From an uncultured Akkermansia sp. (GTDB lineage Bacteria > Verrucomicrobiota > Verrucomicrobiia > Verrucomicrobiales > Akkermansiaceae), in assembly GCA_947631435.1 (NCBI GenBank), contig CANRLM010000014.1, positions 1-40,653 of the forward strand: a DNA stretch of 40,653 nucleotides, read 5' to 3'. Positions 24,130 to 31,507 of this stretch are shown here, one piece after another (the first letter of the stretch is position 1; each line of letters starts with the position of its first letter). The notes beneath the pieces were generated by a model, which was given only the letters and a program-made list of their open reading frames with translations, was not told where the DNA came from and ran no database searches. The position numbers and the translations under genes were made by a program.

Positions 24130-24648
24130 ATGAACGACCGTCAGGAAAATTCTCATTCTTTTCGTCTGCTTTTCGTCTGCCTTGGCAATATTTGCCGCAG
24201 TCCGGCGGCAGAGATCATATGTCGAACAGTATTGAGGAGGGCAGGGATCAATGCTGTCGTAGATTCTTGTGGCACGGCGAATTACCACGTGGGAAGTCGA
24301 CCGGATGGACGCATGCTTGCCGCTCTGGAGCGCGCTGGTTATGCGTACGATGGGCATCGCGCCCGTGTTTTACTGCGAGAGGACGGTGAACGTTTCGATT
24401 TGATCATTCCTCAGGATGCAGAGAACGAGCGGGAAGTACACCGCGTCATTTCTCTCACGGCCAGGTCGAGCGTTCTGCCCATGAGACGCTGGTTCCCCGC
24501 TGGGTGCAGATACCACGAAGTGCCGGATCCCTACTACGGAAGGGACAAAGATTTCGATGAAGTCGTGGCTCTACTGGCGGAAAGCATGCCCGCGCTTGTG
24601 CAGGAACTCTGCAATTCAACCGGTCAATCTACTCATCCCCGCGGCTAG
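24130..24648 (+). CDS. low-molecular-weight protein tyrosine phosphatase
   Basis: This 172-residue protein has the LMW-PTP signature CLGNICRSP: Cys17 is the nucleophile and Arg23 binds phosphate (CX5R-S). The general acid is the Asp of DPYYG near residue 137. FDLIIPQDAEN replaces the usual FDLIIAMD, a small change in the substrate rim. Such enzymes often dephosphorylate tyrosine kinases for capsule or polysaccharide export (Wzb type), or arginine phosphate; none of these partners is next to it. The last 20 bp overlap the 3' end of ftsZ on the other strand. Confidence 0.85.
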   Translation: MNDRQENSHSFRLLFVCLGNICRSPAAEIICRTVLRRAGINAVVDSCGTANYHVGSRPDGRMLAALERAGYAYDGHRARVLLREDGERFDLIIPQDAENEREVHRVISLTARSSVLPMRRWFPAGCRYHEVPDPYYGRDKDFDEVVALLAESMPALVQELCNSTGQSTHPRG

Positions 24649-26221
24649 CACGCCGCATGGAAGGGGGCGTATCCAGATCCTCCCCTTGGTAGTGATGGGC
24701 CGGATTTAGACCTCGCCGAGGGGCCGTGTAAGGTCTGTCATGCTCCGGTATTTTCTCAGGTTGACGGCGCTTTGTTGAGTTCTCTGATTCCGGCATCGCG
24801 CGAGGAGTGCTCGCAGAGGGAGTAACCCGGACACGTCGTGGATCACCTGGTCCTGTTGGCAGATCGTCTGGACGCGGCGAATCACTGAAAAGATCCATCT
24901 GCCGTGACGGAGCCGAGGCGGAAGAAATGGGAGAAACACGCTGGGGGAGGGGTTCGTCTTCCGGTTTTAGAACCTCCTCATCTTCTCCCGTCTCCCCCGT
25001 CGCATCCGCTTCCTCGACTTCTTCCTCCTGCTCTTCTACGGCCTCTTCTGGGTACTCCTCCTGCTGTTTCGGTTCTTCCTCCGGCTCTTCCTCCGTTGTC
25101 TCCTCTCCTTCGTTCTCTTCCACCGTTTGTTCTTCGAATTTTTCGGGTTCGGGGGCTGTCTCTTCTCCGTCTCCTGACGCAGTTTCTTTTTCTGAGAGAT
25201 CTTCTTCTACCGGACGCACCGTAGTTTCCGTTTGCGTGAGCGCATTGCGAAATTCCACAGAGTCGATGGAAGCAATGAGGGTAATGCGCATTTCATCACC
25301 CAAATTGGGTTTTACTGCCGCACCGAAAAAGATCTGCACCTCGCTGTCGCTCGCCAACGCCTCCCGCAAAGTATCCATCGCGCGGCGTATTTCCGAGATG
25401 GAGAGGGAGTCTCCGCCTGCAACGTGAATGATCACTGTGCGCGCAAAGCGCAGAGCTCCGTGGTAGGTAACCAGTGGACTCTCCAACACTGCCCGGGCTG
25501 CCTGTTCAGCCCGGTGCGGACCGTAACCGGATCCTGCCCCGAAGATGCAGCGGGAGTCATTATTTTGCAGAGCTGCTGCCAGCTCATCAAGTCCGAGATT
25601 AATCAGCCCAGGAGAGCTGTCCATCATCGGTACAGATGCGGTCGCTTTTGCCAGCAGACGATCGACCTCCTCGAAAACTGCTCGGGCTCCACTGCGGTTG
25701 CGGAAGAGCTCTTCCATGTAGTCGTTTTCGAAGCTGAAGACAATATCCGAGAGACGAGCGATCTCCTCGTGTGCCCTCTCTGCTTGTTCTCGCCGGCGTT
25801 TTCCCTCAAAAGAGAAGGGAAGCATGGTGACACTTACTAAGAAGACTCCTGCTTCATGTGCCATGCGCGCTAGTACCGGCGCTGCCCCTGAGCCTGTCCC
25901 TCCCCCGAGACCCACCACCATTACCATCAGTTTGCAGCTCTCCAGCAGCTCGTTCACCCGCGTTGCCGCTTCCTCCATCGCATGTTGCCCGACGTCCGGG
26001 TCGCCGCCGGATCCGAGACCCCGACTGATACCCTCCCCAAGTTGGATGAACTGCACGTTTCCGCATGCCTTCCCCACCCGTTCATCCAATGAGAGGGTGT
26101 AGAGACTCACGTTTTCCGCGCTGGAGGCAGCAAAGCAGCGTAGGATATTTGCACCGGCACCGCCGACGCCAACGATGGCAATGCCTCCTGTTTTTGGTGT
26201 TGGAATGGGATAGGATAGCAT
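24629..26221 (-). CDS. ftsZ: cell division GTPase FtsZ, divergent, with long acidic linker
   Basis: This tubulin homologue polymerises into the division ring. VGVGGAGANIL at the start and LGGGTGSGAAP near 104 bind GTP. The T7 synergy loop reads NLGLDEL (N208-L214). Aligned with E. coli NVDFADV, catalytic D209 is Gly and D212 is Glu. The C-terminus is an acidic, Glu/Pro-rich linker of about 110 residues from 335 (EEEPEEEPKQQEE...), then a basic/Pro stretch, and ends LDTPPSMRRASR, which resembles the conserved FtsA/ZipA-binding peptide. At 530 residues it is much longer than the usual 380. It lies downstream of ftsA (52 bp gap). A divergent FtsZ is known from the Verrucomicrobiota. Confidence 0.9.
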   Translation of the reverse strand: MLSYPIPTPKTGGIAIVGVGGAGANILRCFAASSAENVSLYTLSLDERVGKACGNVQFIQLGEGISRGLGSGGDPDVGQHAMEEAATRVNELLESCKLMVMVVGLGGGTGSGAAPVLARMAHEAGVFLVSVTMLPFSFEGKRRREQAERAHEEIARLSDIVFSFENDYMEELFRNRSGARAVFEEVDRLLAKATASVPMMDSSPGLINLGLDELAAALQNNDSRCIFGAGSGYGPHRAEQAARAVLESPLVTYHGALRFARTVIIHVAGGDSLSISEIRRAMDTLREALASDSEVQIFFGAAVKPNLGDEMRITLIASIDSVEFRNALTQTETTVRPVEEDLSEKETASGDGEETAPEPEKFEEQTVEENEGEETTEEEPEEEPKQQEEYPEEAVEEQEEEVEEADATGETGEDEEVLKPEDEPLPQRVSPISSASAPSRQMDLFSDSPRPDDLPTGPGDPRRVRVTPSASTPRAMPESENSTKRRQPEKIPEHDRPYTAPRRGLNPAHHYQGEDLDTPPSMRRASRGDE

Positions 26222-26273
26222 GGTGTTGTAGAAAGGTCGTTAGCAGAAAATTGCCTGATTGGAACACATGTCC

Positions 26274-27497
26274 TCATGGATTGCCGAATCGTAAAACAGA
26301 CCGCAACCACGAGAAGAGAGAAGAAGATTTTTGTCGCCGCTCCTCGTCATCCTCGAACTTTTGAGCATAACGAATAAGCCCGATAGCAGTGCAAAAACGG
26401 GGATTGGCAAGGTAGGAGTTGCGCTCCGATTCCGTGGGTGGAATCGGCTGGTACACATCGCAACCAAAAATACCCTCTGCTAGTCCCTCTAACCCGCGCA
26501 TGACACTCGTGCCACCCGCGAAATACACATTGACCCCCTTGCTGCGCAGGAGATCGACCGGAATTTCATTTCGTACGTGCAGCAGGATGTCTTCCATCCT
26601 CTCTCGGATGATCCTGTTGAGCTCCCCGCGGGGGATGGCTGCGTCGTGCAGCCCAATGTCCGTTCGGTATTGCGCGATGGAGCGATCATTCAAATTTCCC
26701 ATCACGTTGCCCTCCGTGCATTTGAGCACTTCTGCCGCCTCGTTGGAGACGCGTCCACCGGTGAGAGTGACAATGTCCTGATTGATGGTGTTGCCACCGG
26801 CTGGTACGCAGCCGCTTGCGATGACGTCTCCTCCCTTGAAACAGATGAAGTCTGCCGTGCCGGCTCCGATGTCGATGAGCAACGCTCCTGCTTCCCGCTG
26901 CTGGCGAGTGAGGACCACATACGCCGCTGCCAGGGGAGCAAATACCATATTTTGTACTTCTAACGGCACCTCACGCACACAGTGCAGAGAGTTCTGCAGG
27001 CGCGTGCTGATGCCGTGGATCACGTGGCAATTCACATCGATGGTTCGTCCGGTAAGCCCCTCCGGGTACCGCGTGGGCTCTCGCCCGTCGATGGAATACC
27101 CGCCTTGCTCGCTGTTGAAGGGAAAGCGATCCGGAGAAAGGTCGATATTACAGGCTTTCTCACGTGCAGCGTTCACATGCGATTCATCGATGATGGTTTC
27201 ATCATCAGGTAAGCGGAAGGAGCCCGTATTGGTCTGCCCATATATGTGATCTCCCGTCACACTCAGATAGACGCGGACGATATCGGCATCCGCACTTTCC
27301 TGAGCGAGATCCAAAGCATCACGTACACACTGACGCGCCATACTGGGATTAATGATTTCTCCTTTGCGTACCCCGGCGCTGGGGACGCAACCCACACCGA
27401 TGATAGAGGCAGAAGCATCCGGACGTACTTCGCCGACGACGATACAAGTCTTTGAAGTGCCAATTTCCAGTCCGGCGTATATTTTTGATTGAGGCAT
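26274..27497 (-). CDS. ftsA: cell division protein FtsA
   Basis: This 407-residue actin-like ATPase anchors FtsZ to the membrane. YAGLEIGTSKTCIVVGE (near 8) is the first phosphate loop and LLIDIGAGTADFICF (near 206) the second. YFAGGTSVMRGL is the adenosine motif. The C-terminal SLFSWLRSVLRFGNP fits the amphipathic membrane-targeting helix. ftsZ follows in the usual order. ftsQ and the rest of the dcw cluster do not precede it; instead a 333-bp spacer leads to a divergent LysR gene, so ftsA-ftsZ has its own promoter here. ATG 27497 is the only fitting start. Confidence 0.93.
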   Translation of the reverse strand: MPQSKIYAGLEIGTSKTCIVVGEVRPDASASIIGVGCVPSAGVRKGEIINPSMARQCVRDALDLAQESADADIVRVYLSVTGDHIYGQTNTGSFRLPDDETIIDESHVNAAREKACNIDLSPDRFPFNSEQGGYSIDGREPTRYPEGLTGRTIDVNCHVIHGISTRLQNSLHCVREVPLEVQNMVFAPLAAAYVVLTRQQREAGALLIDIGAGTADFICFKGGDVIASGCVPAGGNTINQDIVTLTGGRVSNEAAEVLKCTEGNVMGNLNDRSIAQYRTDIGLHDAAIPRGELNRIIRERMEDILLHVRNEIPVDLLRSKGVNVYFAGGTSVMRGLEGLAEGIFGCDVYQPIPPTESERNSYLANPRFCTAIGLIRYAQKFEDDEERRQKSSSLFSWLRSVLRFGNP

Positions 27498-27522
27498 TTG
27501 AGAAAGCTAAACTGAACATGGA

Positions 27523-27537
27523 ATGCTGTAACAGCAT
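27523..27537. promoter_or_regulatory. palindrome in the ftsA leader
   Basis: ATGCTG, TAA, CAGCAT: perfect 6-bp arms around 3 bases. It lies 25 bp upstream of the ftsA ATG. A possible extended -10 (TGATATGAT on the minus strand, 27552-27560) lies just upstream. It may be an operator or an mRNA hairpin; no known site matches. Confidence 0.3.
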
Positions 27538-27689
27538 CCCTGCGCCATCCTATCATATCAGCCCTGTTTCGTGCGAGTATTTTTTTAGTTTTCTTTACAA
27601 AATTTTAGCGAAAAGAGGGTGCTCCAAGGCAAACGCATTTGAGAGAATTCAAGTAACAGAGAAGATTCTCTGCCCTCCTTTTTAACCTC

Positions 27690-27735
27690 CCTTCGGTGAC
27701 TTTATTCTTGAGGCATTGCGCAACCGGAGAAACTC
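27690..27735. repeat. dispersed repeat, copy D
   Basis: CCTTCGGTGACTTT (27690-27703) repeats 44-57 exactly, and TTGAGGCATTGC followed by a short spacer and GGAGAAACT repeats the order at 653-676. It lies 27 kb from the other copies, in the spacer between ftsA and the LysR gene (27498-27830), which holds no gene. The AGAGAA/TTCTCT inverted repeat near 27660-27673 lies just before it. Confidence 0.55.
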
Positions 27736-27830
27736 AACAAAAAGGAATTGCTATTGAGAATCCGCTGTGATTTAATCGTTCGCATTCAAATCAAGGTTCA
27801 GGTTAGTTCCAACGCTGAGACTTTTCTGTA

Positions 27831-28733
27831 ATGACTTTACGACAGTTACAATACGTTTTGACTGTGGCGACCAAAGGCAGCATCAGCGAGGCTGCAAAAA
27901 CGCTTTTCGTATCGCAGCCGAGTCTTACGAGCGCCGTGCGCGATCTTGAGGAAGAGATCGGCATCACTCTTTTCAATCGCACTAACCGCGGTACCGTAGT
28001 GACCCCGGAGGGAGAGGAGTTTCTCGCCTATGCTCGTCAGGTGGTGGATCAGGTGGATCTGCTTGAACAAAAGTACAGCGGCAAAAAACGCGGACGCCAG
28101 GATTTCTGCGTCTCAGCCCAGCACTATTCGTTCGTGGTGGAGGCCTTTGTGGACGTTCTGCGCGATTACGGAGGAGACGAGTATGATTTCCGCATCCGGG
28201 AGACGCAAACTTACGAGATCATCGAGGATGTGGCGAAATTGCGCAGTCAGGTGGGGGTGCTCTATCTCAACCGGGAGAATGAAAAAGTGCTGAGAAAAAC
28301 CTTGCAGACGCATGAATTGCTCTTCACACGACTTTTCGTTGCTAAGCCGCACGTCTTCATTGGTAGCAAGAATCCATTGGCCAATAAGGAGGTGATCACT
28401 CTTCGTGATCTGGCCCCGTTTCCACGGCTCTCCTATGAGCAGGGCGAGCATAATTCCTTTTATTTCGCGGAGGAAATTCAGAGTACGCTCGAACGCAAGA
28501 AAAACATCCTCGTGCGCGACCGTGCCACGCTCTTCAATCTCCTCATTGGCTTGAATGGCTACACGATCTGCAGCGGCGTCATCAGCAAAGCCCTCAATAA
28601 CCCGGATATCGTGTCGCGGCCTCTCCGGGTGGATGACTATATGGAAATCGGCTACATCACCCACAAACGCGTGCGACCCAGTCGGCTCGGGGAACTCTTC
28701 ATTCAACGCCTCATCGCTCGCGTCGGAGCTTGA
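27831..28733 (+). CDS. LysR-family regulator, MtaR/MetR-like
   Basis: The 300-residue protein is a LysR-type transcription factor. The helix-turn-helix is in the first 60 residues (GSISEAAKTLFVSQPSLTSAV). The effector domain includes FCVSAQHYSFVVEA and VGVLYLNRENEKVL, which resemble the streptococcal MtaR/CpsY group that controls methionine genes (from memory of that family). It lies 158 bp upstream of metE in the same direction, and a MET-box-like palindrome sits between them. It probably activates metE in response to a methionine precursor such as homocysteine; that is inference. Confidence 0.75.
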   Translation: MTLRQLQYVLTVATKGSISEAAKTLFVSQPSLTSAVRDLEEEIGITLFNRTNRGTVVTPEGEEFLAYARQVVDQVDLLEQKYSGKKRGRQDFCVSAQHYSFVVEAFVDVLRDYGGDEYDFRIRETQTYEIIEDVAKLRSQVGVLYLNRENEKVLRKTLQTHELLFTRLFVAKPHVFIGSKNPLANKEVITLRDLAPFPRLSYEQGEHNSFYFAEEIQSTLERKKNILVRDRATLFNLLIGLNGYTICSGVISKALNNPDIVSRPLRVDDYMEIGYITHKRVRPSRLGELFIQRLIARVGA

Positions 28734-28769
28734 ATCCCTCTCTCCCTCTGTGGTTTCGCTGATAGTTGA

Positions 28770-28786
28770 TATAGGATAAAGCTATA
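28770..28786 (+). promoter_or_regulatory. MET-box-like LysR operator
   Basis: TATAG, seven bases, CTATA: a perfect 17-bp palindrome containing the LysR T-N11-A core. The MET-box known for streptococcal MtaR/MetR regulators has the same outer arms and length (TATAG-N7-CTATA). It lies 23 bp upstream of the predicted metE -35, where an activator would bind. Confidence 0.65.
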
Positions 28787-28808
28787 GCTACATATTATTT
28801 CTTTGTAT

Positions 28809-28838
28809 TTTACAAGAACAATCGAGAAAGGATATGAT
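28809..28838 (+). promoter_or_regulatory. metE promoter
   Basis: TTTACA (28809-28814), an 18-bp spacer and TATGAT (28833-28838). The start would be near 28845, about 47 nt before the metE ATG. Confidence 0.5.
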
Positions 28839-28891
28839 AGCGCTTTGCAGGAAGAAACATGCTGCATTCTGTAATCAACGAAAGGAAAAGA

Positions 28892-31165
28892 ATGAAATAC
28901 ACCATCGTAGGATTCCCGCGGATAGGAGAACACCGCGAACTCAAGAAGGCCACGGAAGCTTATTTTCGTGGGGACAAAACAGCTCAGGAGCTGCAGGACA
29001 CGGTATGCCAACTTCGGATTGCGCAGTGGGAGAAGCTGCGCGCGAGTGGAGCGGCTCAGATACCCTCGCACGACTTTTCACTGTACGATGGGATGCTGGA
29101 CACAGCGTGGATGCTTAACGCTGTTCCTGAGAAATACACGCGGTTGGGGTTGGACGATACCGGCACTTATTTTGCCATGGCGCGCGGATACCAGGGGGAG
29201 CGTGGAGATGTCACTGCCTTATCGATGAAAAAGTGGTTCAACACAAATTACCACTACCTTGTGCCGGAGCTGGAAAAGAACACACGGCTGTCTCTGAATC
29301 ATACGGATTTCCTCGCAAGTTATGAGCAGGCGAAGGGGCTCGGCATTGAAACGCGACCGGTGTTTGTTGGTCCCTTTACCTTCCTGAAGCTGGCGCACTG
29401 CGATCACGACAAGGCGCACTTTGTGCAGCCTCTCATTGAAGCGTATGCAGAGCTGCTACGGCTGGCGTCTCGCCATGGGGTGCAGTGGGTGCAGCTGGAT
29501 GAACCCTCCCTGGTCATGGATCTTACCCAGGAGGATATCGCGCTCTTTCGGACACTGTACGATGGCATTCTAGCGCAGCGGGGAGAGGGAGGCACGAAAG
29601 TTCTGCTGCAGACCTATTTTGGCGATGTGAGGGATTGCTATGCGGAGCTGCTTTCCCTGCCGGTGGAAGGGATTGGGTTGGATTTCGTGGAAGGGAAGCA
29701 GACGGCGCAGCTTATTGCGAAGTATGGGTTCCCGGAGGATAAAATACTCTTTGCCGGGGTGGTGAATGGGAAGAATGTGTGGAGATGTCGGTACGCGGCC
29801 GTGTTGGAACAGGTACGCTCTCTCCGGCAGTGTGTCAGGGAGATAATTCTCTCGACATCGTGTTCACTGCTGCATGTGCCGTACACAGTGGCGAACGAAC
29901 CGCAACTTCCTGCGGAGGTTCTGCCGCATCTCTCCTTCGCTTACGAAAAATTGCAGGAGCTTGCCGAGCTGTGCCGTCTGGCGGAGCTGCCGGACTACAC
30001 GCAGGATTCCTCGTTTCAGAGCAATGTCGCTCTGCATTCTTCGGGTTCTCTCTACCCAAACCCGGACGTGCAGCAGCGCGTGGCGAACCTGACCGAGGAA
30101 GATTTTACGCGTCCGACGCCGCGGCGCGAACGTCAGGCTCTGCAGCGCAAGCAGTTGCTTCTGCCCCTGCTTCCCATCACGACCATTGGCTCCTTTCCGC
30201 AAACCGATTCGGTTAAACGCACCCGTTCCCACCTGCGCAAGGGGGAGATCAGCGCGGAGGAATACGAAAAGCTGGTGCGTGCAGAAATCAAGCGTTGCGT
30301 TACTTTGCAGGAGGAGCTTGGGCTAGATGTGCTGGTGCACGGGGAATACGAACGCAATGACATGGTGGAGTACTTCGGGGAGAACCTTGCCGGGTTCATC
30401 TTTACCCGCAACGCATGGGTGCAGTCGTACGGCTCCCGCGCCACCAAACCACCCATCATTGTGGGGGATATCTCCCGCAAACAGAGCATCACCACGCCGT
30501 GGATCACCTACGCAGCTTCGCTCACCAACAAGCCGATGAAAGGCATGCTCACCGGACCTGCCACCATCCTCAACTGGTCCTTTCCGCGCGAGGATGTGCC
30601 GGGTTCCGTATCAATGTACCAGATTGCCCTGGCTCTGCGCGAGGAAGTGCTTGAGCTGGAAGCGAATAGCATCCGCGTCATTCAGATCGATGAGGCGGCA
30701 TTGCGCGAGAAACTCCCCCTGCGGCGAGCTGATTGGCACAGCGAATACCTGGATCACGCCCTGCGTGCTTTCCGGCTCTGCCACTCCGGCGTGCAGCCCG
30801 GAACGCAGATTCACACCCATATGTGCTACAGCGAATTCGAGGATATCATCCCGGAGATTGACGCGATGGATGCGGATGTGATCACCTTTGAAGCCTCACG
30901 TTCCAAACTCACGATCCTGCGCGCCCTTGTGCAGAGCCACTTTGAGACGGAGGTCGGCCCCGGAGTGTACGATATTCATTCCCCTCGCATCCCCAGCGTG
31001 ACGGAGATTGCCGCCGCCCTCAAGATGATGCTGCGGGATATTCCGGCAGATCGCCTGTGGGTGAATCCTGACTGCGGGTTAAAGACCCGCAATCTCCCGG
31101 AGACTATTGCCGCATTGAAGAACATGGTGCACGCGGCCGTGTGCGTGCGAGATACTCTGCGCTGA
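28892..31165 (+). CDS. metE: cobalamin-independent methionine synthase
   Basis: MetE transfers a methyl group from methyltetrahydrofolate (triglutamate) to homocysteine without B12. The 757-residue protein starts MKYTIVGFPRIGEHRELKKA. The zinc ligands are H643 and C645 (HTHMCYSEFED) and C727 (NPDCGLKTR), at positions matching E. coli MetE. ATG 28892 has AAGGA 6 bp upstream; an in-frame ATG at 28859 lacks one. Its neighbours are a LysR gene with a MET-box upstream and a B12-riboswitch operon downstream. There is no B12 riboswitch ahead of metE, so the main control is probably the LysR protein. Confidence 0.95.
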   Translation: MKYTIVGFPRIGEHRELKKATEAYFRGDKTAQELQDTVCQLRIAQWEKLRASGAAQIPSHDFSLYDGMLDTAWMLNAVPEKYTRLGLDDTGTYFAMARGYQGERGDVTALSMKKWFNTNYHYLVPELEKNTRLSLNHTDFLASYEQAKGLGIETRPVFVGPFTFLKLAHCDHDKAHFVQPLIEAYAELLRLASRHGVQWVQLDEPSLVMDLTQEDIALFRTLYDGILAQRGEGGTKVLLQTYFGDVRDCYAELLSLPVEGIGLDFVEGKQTAQLIAKYGFPEDKILFAGVVNGKNVWRCRYAAVLEQVRSLRQCVREIILSTSCSLLHVPYTVANEPQLPAEVLPHLSFAYEKLQELAELCRLAELPDYTQDSSFQSNVALHSSGSLYPNPDVQQRVANLTEEDFTRPTPRRERQALQRKQLLLPLLPITTIGSFPQTDSVKRTRSHLRKGEISAEEYEKLVRAEIKRCVTLQEELGLDVLVHGEYERNDMVEYFGENLAGFIFTRNAWVQSYGSRATKPPIIVGDISRKQSITTPWITYAASLTNKPMKGMLTGPATILNWSFPREDVPGSVSMYQIALALREEVLELEANSIRVIQIDEAALREKLPLRRADWHSEYLDHALRAFRLCHSGVQPGTQIHTHMCYSEFEDIIPEIDAMDADVITFEASRSKLTILRALVQSHFETEVGPGVYDIHSPRIPSVTEIAAALKMMLRDIPADRLWVNPDCGLKTRNLPETIAALKNMVHAAVCVRDTLR

Positions 31166-31198
31166 GGCGGGAGCTCTTTGAGATATTCCCCTCCAACG

Positions 31199-31244
31199 AC
31201 GAGCACGGCGTCACTGTCTCTTACTGCCGTCGTGCTCGTTTTTT
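31199..31244 (+). terminator. metE terminator
   Basis: ACGAGCACG (31199-31207) pairs perfectly with CGTGCTCGT (31231-31239), with further weaker pairs inside, followed by T at 31239-31244. It ends the metE transcript and separates it from the B12 operon. Confidence 0.8.
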
Positions 31245-31267
31245 GCGCTCCGGAGCAGGGAAAAGAT

Positions 31268-31296
31268 TTGCCAGCAGGTGGACTTTGTGCTTTAAT
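31268..31296 (+). promoter_or_regulatory. promoter of the B12 uptake operon
   Basis: TTGCCA (31268-31273), a 17-bp spacer and TTTAAT (31291-31296). The start would fall near 31303, at the 5' edge of the riboswitch. Confidence 0.55.
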
Positions 31297-31302
31297 GCTG
31301 CA

Positions 31303-31460
31303 CGTTCTTCCGGGGCTTCCTCGGGAACTCGGGGGGAACATCTCTTCAGGAGGCGACTTGGGAGTCGCAGGCAATAGATGGGAAAGGCTGTGAGAATCAG
31401 CCGCTGTGCCGCAACCGTGATGTCCGCGAGACGGACTCAGTCGGAACACCAGCCAGAAGG
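31303..31460 (+). promoter_or_regulatory. cobalamin riboswitch
   Basis: Core elements appear in order: GATGGGAAAGGCTGTGAGAA near 31377, GCCGCAACCGTGATG (the B12-box region) near 31407, and GACTCAGTCGGAACACCAGCC ending at 31453. They match the adenosylcobalamin riboswitch consensus (GGGAA, GCCACTGT-like, AGTCxGxAxACCxGCC). The 5' edge is approximate. It should turn off the operon when B12 is plentiful. The next hairpin is GGTGG/CCACC (31473-31489) with no T run, so control is probably by blocking translation of the gene at 31508. Confidence 0.88.
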
Positions 31461-31507
31461 GAGACCGAACCCGGTGGCGAGACACCACCTAACCGGTATC
31501 AACAAAA

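Noticed and set aside
28734..28891. SAM or cobalamin riboswitch ahead of metE
   Set aside because: The spacer is too short and AT-rich, with none of the conserved cores; the MET-box palindrome explains it better.
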